Positions 45,382-56,443 of a stretch of DNA of 64,000 nucleotides are shown here, piece by piece. A model generated the notes under the pieces. That model ran no database searches. It saw only the letters and a list, made by a program, of their open reading frames with translations, and was not told the origin of the DNA. This stretch comes from Pseudo-nitzschia pungens (Eukaryota > Bacillariophyta > Bacillariophyceae > Bacillariales > Bacillariaceae). How positions within the stretch are numbered: the stretch's first letter is position 1; each line of letters opens with the position of its first letter. The stretch covers positions 7,936,001 through 8,000,000 of the forward strand of contig CM074759.1 of assembly GCA_037355855.1 (NCBI GenBank), in the 5' to 3' direction. Both the position numbers and the translations under genes were made by a program.

Positions 45382-46339
45382 GGTGAATGGTTTTAAATTT
45401 AGGGAGTTGAATTGCGTTCGTTTGGATTTGGTATACTTAGTATCTGGCGTCCAAAATATGAGCTATTGGATCCAGGTGTGCGTACTTGCTATCTTGCGCT
45501 GGAATGAAATCTTCTCGGTTTGTTCACTGATTGAAATTATGAGAGCACGAATAATTGAAAGTGTTTCTGTTGCACCCCGATCCATAACATTGTCCCAAAA
45601 CGTGTATCGTCTTGGAAGCTCATTCTTGCATTCCAATACGAAGCAACTAATATGGTCGTCTAATCGTGGAGTTGCGAATTATCGCGACAAAAGCTTTTTT
45701 GTGTGAGTAAAATTTACTATTGCTCATCAAGAGTCAGTCGTGGTGGGCTATTTCCTACAATTGGTTATTTTTTTTGAGATTGCTGGAATTCGATCTTGCC
45801 CTTGGTTGTTTCTATCCACAACTGGCAACTACAATGAGCAAACCCGAATTCCCACGATCCACATATGCCCTTTTGTTTTTTGAGATACTTCGTAAGAATT
45901 TTTTTCTTACAAAGTACGAAGTATTCAAACTCTCACTCCACTCGTTAGGATGTGGGCCCGTATGGGTTGGTAGCGGTAAACTGCTTACCGGTATCCATAA
46001 TTGATTTCTTTCCTCGGATAATTACTCGTTACGTGATACGTGATGCCCAGTTTGTTTTTGTTGCACTCGTGCACCGGTCGTCGGTCACCTCCTGCTCCAA
46101 AGATACTCTCATCTTCGATGGTAAACATAAGCGCAGGACTCGAGCCTTAACGGTATGTACCGTAAGTATAAGTATCACAATGCGCAATGTCCCTGAAATC
46201 GAATGAGTCTCGAAGTTCAACGCAATTAGTTTGGCTTTGGTTTTGTATGCTTCGGTCCATTCATCTCAAATGGATCTTCTTGGAGCACGTACCGTACTCG
46301 TAGGAGAGGAAACAAGATGAACACTTTATGGTAATTTAT
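45382..46339. other. Spacer upstream of the DUF1996 gene
   Basis: AT-rich DNA holding the likely promoter of the DUF1996 gene at its left end. It includes a GTAAGAA...TTCTTAC inverted pair at about 45890-45911. No gene is seen. Confidence 0.4.
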
Positions 46340-46792
46340 CAAATACTACTACTACTACCACGGAGACGGAGATCGTCGGAGGTGCTGGAAACGAGAACGC
46401 CGTCGTGTTCGTCCTCGTCAATGGCGGAGAGGAAAGTGGTGGAAGTTCTGGTTGTACTCGTAGCTGGAGGGACGCGAAGCATAGCAGGAGTGACGACGAG
46501 GCGTATGGCGGAACCCAGAGCGACGATGGCGGTGGTGCTGCTGCTGCTACTTCGAGTGTCTGAATGAATGAAGGTAACCTTTCGAATTGACGAAACGATA
46601 ATGGAAATGGCAGCAACGGCCAAGCGACCAGTGCATCGGTAGCTGCCTCTACAACAGACAGTGATCCCTCACCTCCGGTCTATCCTTTCGATCCCTGGGT
46701 TGTGGTCGACGAATGCGACCGGAAAGGGTTAGAATGTTCCGGTGGCAAAACATCGTCCTCTCTTGATGTTTCCGCCATTCTTTTATCGTAAT
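46340..46792 (+). pseudogene. Possible broken coding fragment, unidentified
   Basis: Two forward open stretches without a proper start look protein-like. The first, about 46340-46561, reads through a Thr run into ENAVVFVLVNGGEE and a Ser/Asp/Gly-rich part. The second, about 46585-46792, ends with PPVYPFDPWVVVDECDRKG and a short tail before TAA. A stop and a frame change separate them. Composition differs from the surrounding AT-rich spacer. This may be the C-terminal remnant of a decayed gene; no family is recognised. Confidence 0.3.
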
Positions 46793-47727
46793 TCAACCAT
46801 GCCTTGGGCACCAGTGCGGTACTACTGACAACGACGATACAACAGAAGATCTGTTGTTCTTCGATTAAAATATTTTACCATATTACCATATTACCATATT
46901 CCACATGCGAAGGAGATGACTCTAGTGACTCAGGATTGTTAAACTTCGTATGACCTACTAGTATGTATTTCATGGTAACAATAATGTGGATTCTGATGCC
47001 CAAACCTCAGTTCAGAGGTTATTCATTGCACAGCAATACTGGTCCTTCTACATTTTTTAGATTCCACATCTTTATTCATGGAGTTCGAGTTGTCGAGGCA
47101 ACCATACGACCAAATCTGAACAAGCAAGAGCCCGACCCTGTGAAAAGCTTGACAACTCAACCGACGCATGAAAATTCATTTCATATCACTCCTCGTCCCA
47201 ACGCAGCTCGTCAAAAACGCCATCATCATTATTGGAAGATGATGACATATATCACAGACGTCTAGTGGCATTGTTACACAGTAGGTTTCATGTTGAATAG
47301 TATATACGAGTATTTGACCCAATGAATTCGATATTGTGAGTATCGTCATTTACCGAAAGCAGCTCAAAGCCTTTTGCACCAAACGCTACAGCTACTATCC
47401 TCGTGTGCGCTGACAACGAATCCGAAAATGATAGCCGGTCGGTAGAAGCGGTTGAATCTGTTGACTCTGTTGTTCAGTGTAACTCTATTGTTTATTTTTA
47501 TTATTTCTTATGCATTCTTGTATTTTTTCTATTTTCTATTTTTCTAGTACCAGCATCGATGGATTGTAGCGTTTCGAATCGAGGAGCAGGACCCCGATCG
47601 ACTTGTATTCTGTTGTTGTTGTTGCTGCTGCTGTTGTTGTTTGGAGCGTAATGTTTCACTCCACCCCATCGTGTCACGGCGTTTCTCCCATTCTTGCGGG
47701 CATGGATTGACATGGTTGTCATCGATG
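46793..47727. other. Spacer, no gene seen
   Basis: AT-rich DNA with a (GTT/GCT)n run at 47612-47640 near the 3' end of the small gene on the minus strand. No coding signal. Confidence 0.4.
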
Positions 47728-48063
47728 TTATTGGTTGAACATGCGCTGCATGTTGCGTTGATACACCAGGTCGGTCATTTGCTGCCGGTAGGAATCCGCG
47801 TCGAACGGTTCGGAATCGCTCGGTCCGTTGGAAATCGAAGACGCCGGGGACATTGGTTCGGCAACGGAAACCTGCTTGGCCATCGTTACTTGCACGGGGA
47901 CCAGACTGTTCTCTCGGCGGCTCTTGCGGGTCGATCTGCTCTTGCCCCAGGCAATGTTGTTTCGGAAGCGGTTCACGACACCCGCGAGTCCTTGTGTTTG
48001 CTCGATGCTCGCCACGACGAGAACGGCGATGAGGAGGTATGTGATGAAAGTGGAACGCGACAT
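47728..48063 (-). CDS. Small secreted protein, unidentified
   Basis: The 111-aa frame begins with a clear signal peptide (STFITYLLIAVLVVASIEQT, cleavage probably after TQG), followed by a basic stretch (KSRSTRKSRRE) and a polar C terminus ending RQQMTDLVYQRNMQRMFNQ. There are no cysteines in the mature part. It has a GC content and codon use closer to the genes than to the spacers. I do not recognise a family. The dibasic stretch could be a processing site, but this is speculation. Confidence 0.6.
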   Translation of the reverse strand: MSRSTFITYLLIAVLVVASIEQTQGLAGVVNRFRNNIAWGKSRSTRKSRRENSLVPVQVTMAKQVSVAEPMSPASSISNGPSDSEPFDADSYRQQMTDLVYQRNMQRMFNQ

Positions 48064-48824
48064 TGTGTGTTTGGTGTTTGGTTTGGTTTGGTTTGGTTTG
48101 GTTTGCGATTTGTGTTTGGCTGGTTTGCAAATGTTTGCTTTTGTGATTTGTGAGTGTCAACGCTCGGAGGTTGATGCTTTGGACGATGGCGTTGTCGAGA
48201 CCGCAGGAGTGCCGTGGTGACAGTGAGAAAGAAAGAAACGACTTCGGGTAATATTATTATGACGAAAAAATTCGTGTATTTTTTCGGCAGGTTAACAAGA
48301 CCCCCGACCCTTTGGCAGTTGATCCGATGGGAAGTAAGTGATGGAAACCTACCCGTGTTCGCATTCGCGACCTCTTCGGGTCCCAGTCGTGAAGTATCTC
48401 GGCGAAAATCGCTGCGAGTCATGAGTTGGAGAACACGGATTCAGATGGTGATGTCGCGATTCTCTCCAATGGGAAATCAAAGTCGATCATGGCGCGAACC
48501 AAATGTCAGAAGTTTCGACATCGGAGTTGACATATTTTTTTGGTTGTCTCAAACGTTGACATCGGAGTTGACACAAAGATCAAACGTTGCGGACTGCGAA
48601 GGGTCATCGGCGAGACGAACATGGAAAACTCAGGAAGACGGGCGAAACCTCTCAAAAACAAAAAGGAAGACCTCTCACCCTACCGGTAGAATAACCTCCG
48701 AAAACCTCTGATAGGTTGCGCTGTTTTGCGACGCTGAGTGCATCATTCGATTCGTTGTTCGTCGGGTCGTGAAGTTCGACCATGACCATGACCATGGAAC
48801 ACGACAGAAAGCGAGTACCAAATG
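48064..48824. other. Spacer, no gene seen
   Basis: The 5' flank of the small secreted gene has (GTTTG)n at 48070-48104. A 26-bp direct repeat, GACATCGGAGTTGACA, occurs twice around 48519 and 48558. No gene. Confidence 0.4.
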
Positions 48825-49250
48825 TTGTCGCATTCGCCGCGAAGAAGACCACGAATGACGATCCGATTTTTTGAGAAACAAAAGGGGACAAAGAAACAAC
48901 GATTGTTTTGGGCCATAGGTTTGTGATCGAGTTGCGCAATGATTGAGGCAAGATCTTACTGGTACCACCAGATGTCATCGTCTTCGCCGCGAAGAAACTT
49001 ACGATCCGATATCAACGGAAGGAGACACAACAATAATTGTTGCTTTGAACGAGGGTTCTTTGTGATCGAGTTGCGCAATGATTGAGGTAGGTTACCACCA
49101 GATGTCATCGTCTTCGCCGCGACGAAGACAACGATCCAAGACCGCGATCCACTATCAACGGAAGGGCGCACAACATTCAACTACAATTGCTTTCGAACGA
49201 GGGTTTTTGATCGAGGTGTCAGGGATTGGGATAACCTTACCAGCAGATGA
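48825..49250. repeat. Diverged tandem repeat of about 130 bp, three copies
   Basis: Copies start near 48825, 48963 and 49093. Shared landmarks are ACCACCAGATGTCATCGTCT (copies 2 and 3), TTCGCCGCGA, ATCAACGGAAGG, and GTGATCGAGTTGCGCAATGA in copies 1 and 2. The first and third copies are the most diverged. The unit is not coding. Confidence 0.75.
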
Positions 49251-50574
49251 TGCTTTGATTCGTGTCAACCTTGATCATTGAAACGAAAGGGACGCAGCAG
49301 CAGTAGGAGTAGTCCTACGTACCAGCAGTAGTAATCTCTTGCCGAACATTCTGTTGTCTTGCCACCACTTCTAGTACTAGTAGTGCTGTAGTCACCACTG
49401 CCAAACTCACAGCCCGATCGAAGAAAAAAGAAAATGCGTAATGGCATGGTGCGTACGCATTGCAGTTTCTTGAGAGTTGCTGCTGGGTTTGACCCATTGG
49501 ATAATTGTGATCGGTCGGCTCACAACAGCAGCAGCAGCAAGGATAGACGTGATCCTTGTCACGATTCCTACTATTGTTCTGCAAAATGCTTCGACATGTA
49601 TAGTAGTATTACTGAGAGAATTCTAGTGACTGCTGGTCCAACTACGCAACTGCTGTTGCTTCACCATGAGCACCAGATGCAGAACAAGATGTTCTAGTAC
49701 ATTTGTTTTTGCTACTAGTAGTGGTGGATACTCAATCATCATACTGCTGTACAGGGTGTTGCCCTACCGTATAGACCACCACCACCAGAGCACCACCACC
49801 AAGAGCCAGGAGATTATGCAGTAGCTAGTAGTAGTAGTAGTAGTAGCTACTACGAAACAGATCCCTACTCCTGGACCCAGCACCCTGTTCAGCATCCCCT
49901 ACTTTACTAGTAGTATCATAGCATCCTCCTTCATGGCACCTTGTATCACGCTAGCGGCATCCTTTCGTGTACTATCTCATTGCGGTGGTTCTGTAGGCAG
50001 CAACTACTAATTTACTACTACGAGAAAGGCGACAAGCTAATACTTCGTAGTAAAGTAGTACGAAGTAGTAGGGTAGTATGGTTTTGTATTACCACTTGTA
50101 ACCTAACTTTGTACCACACGTAGTAGTTGATAATTCATAATTACTGTACTTCGTAAGTTAAGGTTTACTGCTATTACTACGAGTAACTTAGGGCTTACTT
50201 TGTATTTTTTATTCATACCGCAAGTTACGTTTACGGTTACTCTTCCCCCATTCCCACACCAACACGAACCAGTACGTCCGTCCTTGAACCGGCGATTGTG
50301 CTACGTAAGTACGACTCACAAGGGCTCGTGACTGACTCGTGGTACCGCATCCTTCAAGGCCACAAGAGGCAGACAAGAGGGAGGATTGGAATGTGATGGG
50401 ATTTTTGCAGTCGTGGTGGCATTAAGTCTTACCGTATTAATTTTGTTTCGTTTGGATTGTGGCCTCCCGTCGTCTCCGGTCATCATCGACACAATCTTCT
50501 GTCTTTGTATAACCCATCCGATCCATCCAACTCAACAGCAACGAGCTTCTCCCATATACAATACATAGAATCCA
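49251..50574. other. Spacer rich in TAGTAG words
   Basis: TACTAGTAGTAG runs at about 49365-49383 and 49825-49852 and several ACTTCGTA words near 50045-50070 and 50145. No protein-like frame. Confidence 0.45.
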
Positions 50575-53143
50575 ATGCCCGACCCCAACGACGATTTTTT
50601 GCGGCGATTCGCGGTGGAAATCGCCGCGGCGTTGCGAGAAAAGGAAGACGGCACGACAAGATCCACAAGCGACAGCGACAACGACAACGACGAGACCGTT
50701 TTCGTCGTCGCGAAATCCGCTGCCCGGTCCCGGCCTAGACGAGTCCGTCGAGGATTTGTACCGAGCCCTGGTCTTTGACGAACCGCTGGTCGATCACATC
50801 CCGAATCTCTCGGTCGTGGCCCCGGCCCTGGCGCGGCAGCTCGCGAGCCACCAGAAACGATTCGCTCTCTCCAACCGGCTCGTCAACGGGATCGTTTATT
50901 TGTGCAACCAGAAAAACGCGATGACAACGACGACGTCACCACCACCACCACCACTTCCGAGCGCCACGAACCACCGGACCGGGAGCGGCGGAAACGGCAA
51001 CGATGGCAGCGGTCTCGGTCCGACCGACGGTCCGAGCCATTCCGCGATCCAGATCGCTATGGCCAAGCTGGCGTTTTCCGTCCTCGTCGAAATTCCGCTG
51101 GAGTGCTGCCGCGACGATTCGACGTCGGAGCGGAGCCTGACCAAGATACGAGCATTGCTCGGATCCTACAAGGGGACCCCGAATCCCTCGACGAAACGGA
51201 GCGAATTCGAATCCGAATCCGAATTCGATGCAACAACAACGACCGGGGAAGGAGTACCAAAGAACGACGGCGTTCGTGACGACGACGAAGAAGAAGAAAA
51301 AGAGACGGCGGAAAACGACAACGACAACGGCATTGGGGGCGCGTCGGCAGCTCCACAGTACGCCGACGAGGTATGGGCGGCAGAATCCGATCCATCGGAC
51401 TACGATTACGGAGAAGGAGACAACGATTTCGATGCCGATGCCGACCCGTGGAGGCAGCAGCAGCAGCAGCAGTCGGACGGCAGCGACTGGTTGGATCCGA
51501 GCGTCCTGTCGCAACCCGATCCGAAATCGACGCTCCAACAAACCCGGGACGCTGTGGGATCGCTTCTGCGGCTGGCCAGCTACACGCTCCTGCAACCGAT
51601 TTTTGGATTGCCTCCCAAGGAAACCGCGCGGTATCTGTCCCGGCTCCAAGAATTGACGCTGGCGCTGCTCCGGCCGCGGAAACCGCAACCGATCGGTGAC
51701 GACGACGACGGGGATGGGGATGGAGATGCATTGTTCTTCTTGCACAGTTCCATGGACCACGCGGTATTGTCTCCGCTGTGGATTCTTCGAGACGCCGCCA
51801 GCTACCACAACAAGAGCAACAAAACCAATGCCGTACGGAAATCATCCGCTACCGCCCCCGATTACGAACAAACCTACCTGCAGGTCTTGCAAACCCTCCT
51901 GGGCACGGATCAGGCCTACCTGCAGGATCTGGCCGCCGCAACCCACGGTTCCGATCGATTGCCGTCGCCGTCCTCCACCGGCGTCGACCTGTGCGTCCCA
52001 TCCATCGTCGGGCTGTCGGCGCTGTCCTCGTGGTGCGCTTCGCAGCAACCGCGGCCGACCCTGGCAACGATCGACGCCCTGGTGGATTCCATGAACGACC
52101 TGGACCACGTCGTGCAGAGGAGCCGCGACCGAGAATCCCGCGGCAGCAACCGGAACCTTCGCCAGGTTCTCGTTCCCGTTCTCGAGGTTCTCTCGGGGAT
52201 TGCCTACGACGGCGGCGGGAACCACAACGATCGCCGTCACGATCCGTCCGCGGCGGCCCGCTACGGGGGTTCGACGATACCGCAGACGCTGCTGAACTCG
52301 GGGTTCCTCCGACAAATCCTGGCGCTGGCGGTGGCCGCTCCGAATGCGAACGCGAATGCGAACACCAACGCGAACACCGGCACCGACGCCAACAATCCGA
52401 ACCACGTCTCGCCGGGATTCGAGCACGCGCTCTGGGGATTGTGCGTCGCCTATCCCAAGATCGTCGGCAAGTACGTCTTTCGGTATCCCGGAAGCTCGGA
52501 ACTGGTCCGTTCGTCCGGAGCCCGCGCCGGCCTCGAAACCAACGAGGACGATCCCTCGGACTGCGTCCAGCGCATTCTCTGGAACGCCTACGGCTGGCAC
52601 CAGTGCGCGGAATCGTCGAGCGGCGGTGGCGGCGGCCTGACCCTGCTGCGAAAACCGGGTTCGCGTTCCAAAGCTGCCGGTCTCCCTCCGAAAAAACTCA
52701 CGCCGGACGAGTGCCGCGAGGTCTGCGCCGAGGCCTGGCGTCGGCTCTGCTGGTTGGTGAGAAACGCCGTGGCACCGGGGGAGGCCGACGAGAATGACAG
52801 CGACAACGAGGCGGGGGCCGAGCGGGTGATTCGAGAGTGGGGACGCCTGCTGGCGCTGGCCAAAATTCCGTCCGTCTCGCCGCACGTGAAGAGCCTGGTC
52901 GACGCGTCCCTCCTCGACGACGTAGCCGCCGCCATTGCGGACGCGAGTCGTCGGTCGCGCCCCGCCGCCGCGTCGAGCGCCGGGGATTCCGGGGAGGGGA
53001 AGGACGACAAGGACGACAAGGAAAAGGAAAAGGACGACAAACCATCGAGGAAGCAAAAGATCGTGTCCCGGGCGCACAAATTGCTCAAGGAATACAGGCT
53101 GTTCTTCCGGGGCACCACCGTTGGAACGTCGAAAACGGATTGA
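50575..53143 (+). CDS. Large helical protein, unidentified
   Basis: The frame begins MPDPNDDFLRRFAVEIAAAL at 50575 and must change by one base at about 50710-50735 (between ETVFVVA and PGLDESVEDLYRAL) to enter the 50756-53143 frame; together they give about 855 aa. The protein is mostly alpha-helical Leu-rich segments (LLRLASYTLLQPIFGLPP, YLQVLQTLLGTDQAYLQDL, IVGLSALSSWCA) separated by acidic, Ser/Asn-rich linkers, and ends in a KEKEKDDKP stretch and a basic helix. It resembles ARM/HEAT-type scaffolds in general layout, but no specific family is recognised. There is no signal peptide or membrane helix, so cytosolic or nuclear location is likely. Confidence 0.7.
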
Positions 53144-53471
53144 TGACATCCATCTAGATAACTTAGATCGATTCATTGCCATTGGTGGCAACCAATGAAT
53201 ATCATGCTTTTATTTTCTATTAGTTCTCTCTACATATATCCGTGCCAAGACTGCACGCAATCCATTGCCATGCATGGAATCCAAACGAAACCTTGTCAGT
53301 TTTGAATTGTTCTGCCTGCGGAAATTCCGCTCACCCGGTGCGTTTGCTTCGGAAACCCTTTTGGTTTCCATTCGTTTTTGCCCTCACATAGTGGATGTAA
53401 TGTGGGGTCGTACCCTTCGTCTCGGATCTCGTCTCAACTCAACCCATCTCTACTCATCACATCACATCACA
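53144..53471. other. Convergent spacer with ATCAC repeat
   Basis: 3' flanks of two converging genes. A (CATCA)n run at 53455-53484 overlaps the end of the minus-strand gene. Confidence 0.4.
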
Positions 53472-53942
53472 TCACATCACATCACGACTACTCGTGTTAT
53501 TGATATTGTGCTTGTTCTTGTTCTTGTGCTTGTCCAGTTTCTTGGAGATCCAGTTGCATCCCTTGACGATCGTCGCGGACGTCTTCTCCTTGATGTGGTG
53601 CTTCTCGTCGAATTTCTTGACGCTCTTGCCGAGGTCGCTGATGGAATCTCCCGTGGCCCGCGCCGCCTCGCCGATCTTTCCCTTGCCCTTGGTGGTGGCC
53701 AGGGCGGCGCCCCCCGCCGCGAGCAATCCGCCGGCGGGACCCAGGAGGACGAGGCCCGTCACCCCGCCCGCAACGGCCGCGCCCCGGACCTGGCGTTTCG
53801 TGTGGAGCTTGGGTTCGGCGTTGGCGTTGGCGTTGGCGTTCGGAGTATCGGGACTCTGGGGTTCCGCGGCGGACACGCGTTCCGCCGTGGCTCGGGGAAT
53901 GCTTCCGGTGGACGTCGCCGTTTTCTCAAAAGTCGTGGACAT
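53472..53942 (-). CDS. Glycine-zipper-like membrane-associated protein
   Basis: This 156-aa frame has a polar N terminus with an (NA)4 run, then a Gly/Ala-rich hydrophobic stretch at residues 54-83 (GAAVAGGVTGLVLLGPAGGL, then LAAGGAALATT) spaced like a glycine zipper. A Lys-rich amphipathic part follows (EAARATGDSISDLGKSVKKF, then DEKHHIKEKTSATIVKGCNW). A helix pair of Gly-zipper type suggests membrane insertion or oligomerisation. I do not recognise a named family, although the organised core argues for a conserved protein. The start codon lies in a plain context; no intron is apparent. Confidence 0.7.
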   Translation of the reverse strand: MSTTFEKTATSTGSIPRATAERVSAAEPQSPDTPNANANANAEPKLHTKRQVRGAAVAGGVTGLVLLGPAGGLLAAGGAALATTKGKGKIGEAARATGDSISDLGKSVKKFDEKHHIKEKTSATIVKGCNWISKKLDKHKNKNKHNINNTSSRDVM

Positions 53943-55003
53943 GATAGAAGTAGTAATCGATGGTTGTTTGGGTGTCGGTTCTCTCTCGAGAGTGGAGTGT
54001 GACGAGCAATGAATGAATCCGAAGTTGAACGTTTCAAATACAAATGATTGCTAATCTCTTTTGAGCTCGATGGGTTGTGAGAGGATGTAGTTTCTTGCCT
54101 TGCTTTGATTTCCGGTCGGTCTCACCACTCACCACCACACGACAAACGTCTTCTTCGTTGAAAAGCAAATTGCAACCGCTATTCGGTCGTACTTCGTTGG
54201 TAATGTATCGTAAACCTTACTTGCGACTCGTAGTTTGACGTGAAAGATGACAATCCGAGAAGACGACGGCAACGCGCACATGATGTACCGGAACGTATGG
54301 GTCTGGTTTGCGCGTAATTTACCGTAAGGTTACTGAGTAAGGTACCAAGAAATTGTATTTTTTGAATCGTGTTTCGGGGCGAAAACAAACACAAAGACCC
54401 CGCAGTGTTTGGTAATATGGGGTAAGTTAAGGTTGAGGCCTTATCGGTTATCAATCACTCTTACGAAGTAAGGTTAAGATTACTTCGTACGAAGTACTAT
54501 TTTTTGTATGTGCCGTACATACCATAACCCGACGAGTACGTACTCGTACGGTATGAATTGATTCGCTGTCCCTCTTCATACTTCTTCACCTACCGTACCG
54601 TACCGAATGACAACTTGGTTATTCCTAGCTATAGGAGACCGACTCTCTCAATAATTACAAGCAAGTAACCTTACTTGGATCTTGGACGGATGAAGAGAAT
54701 GAATCGCAGCAACCAGGTGATCATACCAAGGTTTGCGAGATATTGGCGACGGAAACGGAGGCGATCGCCATCTTCGAAACCATATTTTTGGACCATACTA
54801 CTACTACTACTACTAGTATTGTCGACCCTGCAGCACTGGACTGAGACCGTCTAGGTGGGATAGAAACAGGCGAAGCAAAGCCAATCGACGGTTGGGACTA
54901 CAGGATCGATTGAGTTTTCAATCTCATACAAATGCTGCTTGCGTACACTTGCACCCAACCAAAACAACTTATATTATTATGATTTACAAGAAAGAATGCC
55001 GTG

Positions 55004-55037
<34 letters not shown>

Positions 55038-55255
55038 ATAGTATAGCATAGCTAGAACGTTCCGAGATGCCGTCGGCGATTCAACACGCGTCCCTCCAAA
55101 CCACGGTTCCGATCGTTTCCAACCCACCACTCGATCGTTACGCAGTCGTTGCGATCATCATCGTGTTCCTCGTCATGTTCATATTCGTATTCGCATTCGC
55201 ATTCGCATTCGTATTCATCGCCACACCACACCACACCACACCGTCGTCGGTATCA
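53943..55255. other. Intergenic region with GT microsatellite
   Basis: A (GT)n run of about 29 bp lies at 55006-55034. ACTTCGTACGAAGT-type palindromes occur near 54480-54500, and GTAAGGTTAC/TAACCTTACTT words near 54210, 54331, 54464 and 54666. No gene. Confidence 0.5.
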
Positions 55256-56443
55256 TCACCGCTTGTTCTTCGTCTTCTTCTTTTTCAGTTGCTTCAACTC
55301 CTTTTCCAGCGATGTTATCGTGAACCTGGAGGCGAGCTCGGGCCGGATGCTTCCGGGATTCCCGGGGTAGCCGATCTTCGAGTTCTTGAAGCTGAAGTAG
55401 AAGAGTGCCCGGCTCGTGTCGGAACGGTTGGCCCCGCCGCAGTGCAGGAGCCTCGAGTCGAAGATCGCGCACGAGCCCCTGGGCAGCAACCCCAGGACCG
55501 ACGGCGTGGTCCGGAGCAGCTTGTCCTTGGACGACTCGGGCGCGGAAGACGACGACGACGACGACGAACCCACGTAGTCGTCCTTGAAGATCTCGTGGGC
55601 TTCCACCGTGTGGGTGTTGGGAAGCCACGTGGTGGGTCCCATGGTCGCGTCGATGTCCTGGAGGGCGATGAAGCAGGTGTACAGAACGGCTTCCTCGTCG
55701 GGTTTGCAGGGGGTATCGGGGTGGACGACCTGTCGGTTGCTGCCCTTATCGCTGATCAAACAGGACAACTCGTACAAACCGGCTTCCTTTCCCAGCATCG
55801 AGGACATCATCTTGCCGACCGGCGTTTTCTGCAAGACGTGCAGCAGCGCATCGACGACGACGTCCTCGTCGTTGTCGTCCTCGTCCTCCAGCGGAATCGT
55901 CAGGTCGCACCGGTTTTCTTTCAGCAGAACGTCCGCAAACCGGGCGATCGACCGGACCCGTCCGCTCCCTACCTGCTCCTCGGATCGTTCCCGCAACTCG
56001 AACACGTATCTGCGCAGGTTTTCGCAGGTGTCGCTCGTCAGAACGTCGTCGATTCGGACCACCCCGGATTTTCTCAGCTCCTTGGAGTGGATCTTGGCGG
56101 CGGCCTTGAGATTGGACGACGACGAGGCGGAGGAGGAGGAGGCGGCAAAGCCCTTTGCCGCACCGGTGCCCTTGCTCACGCTGGGAGCAATGGGAGACCC
56201 CGTGTCCTTCATCAGCTCGGATTCGACCCTGCCCCGCTCGACGAGCAGTCGTTCCTGCTCTTGGTACAGGGATGGCACGGCGTCGAACAGACGAAAGCAG
56301 TCATTGCGTCTGCCGCTTCGGAACGTGGGAGCGGAGCGCGGGTGCGGATGCGGATGCGTCGCCGACGAGAACGCGTCGACACCCACGGAGGTCGGTGCCA
56401 ATTGGTGGAAAAGCAACGCCGATAGCAACAGAGACGCCGCCAT
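55256..56443 (-). CDS. PhyH-like Fe(II)/2-oxoglutarate oxygenase, likely plastid-targeted
   Basis: The start is placed at MAASLLL (56443), in a good context and directly before a hydrophobic leader ending VGVDAFSSAT, an ASAF-like plastid signal; an in-frame ATG 30 codons upstream would bury the leader. The 395-aa protein has the phytanoyl-CoA dioxygenase layout. The iron ligands are His241 and Asp243 in VVHPDTPC and His334 in LLHCGGANRSDTS, with Arg345 as probable 2-oxoglutarate contact. Between them lie YTCFIALQDIDATMGPTTWL and PNTHT, characteristic of the family. A poly-Ser insert sits near 293-300 and a Lys-rich tail ends the protein. Substrate unknown; members hydroxylate small molecules or lipids. 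Confidence 0.86.
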   Translation of the reverse strand: MAASLLLSALLFHQLAPTSVGVDAFSSATHPHPHPRSAPTFRSGRRNDCFRLFDAVPSLYQEQERLLVERGRVESELMKDTGSPIAPSVSKGTGAAKGFAASSSSASSSSNLKAAAKIHSKELRKSGVVRIDDVLTSDTCENLRRYVFELRERSEEQVGSGRVRSIARFADVLLKENRCDLTIPLEDEDDNDEDVVVDALLHVLQKTPVGKMMSSMLGKEAGLYELSCLISDKGSNRQVVHPDTPCKPDEEAVLYTCFIALQDIDATMGPTTWLPNTHTVEAHEIFKDDYVGSSSSSSSSAPESSKDKLLRTTPSVLGLLPRGSCAIFDSRLLHCGGANRSDTSRALFYFSFKNSKIGYPGNPGSIRPELASRFTITSLEKELKQLKKKKTKNKR

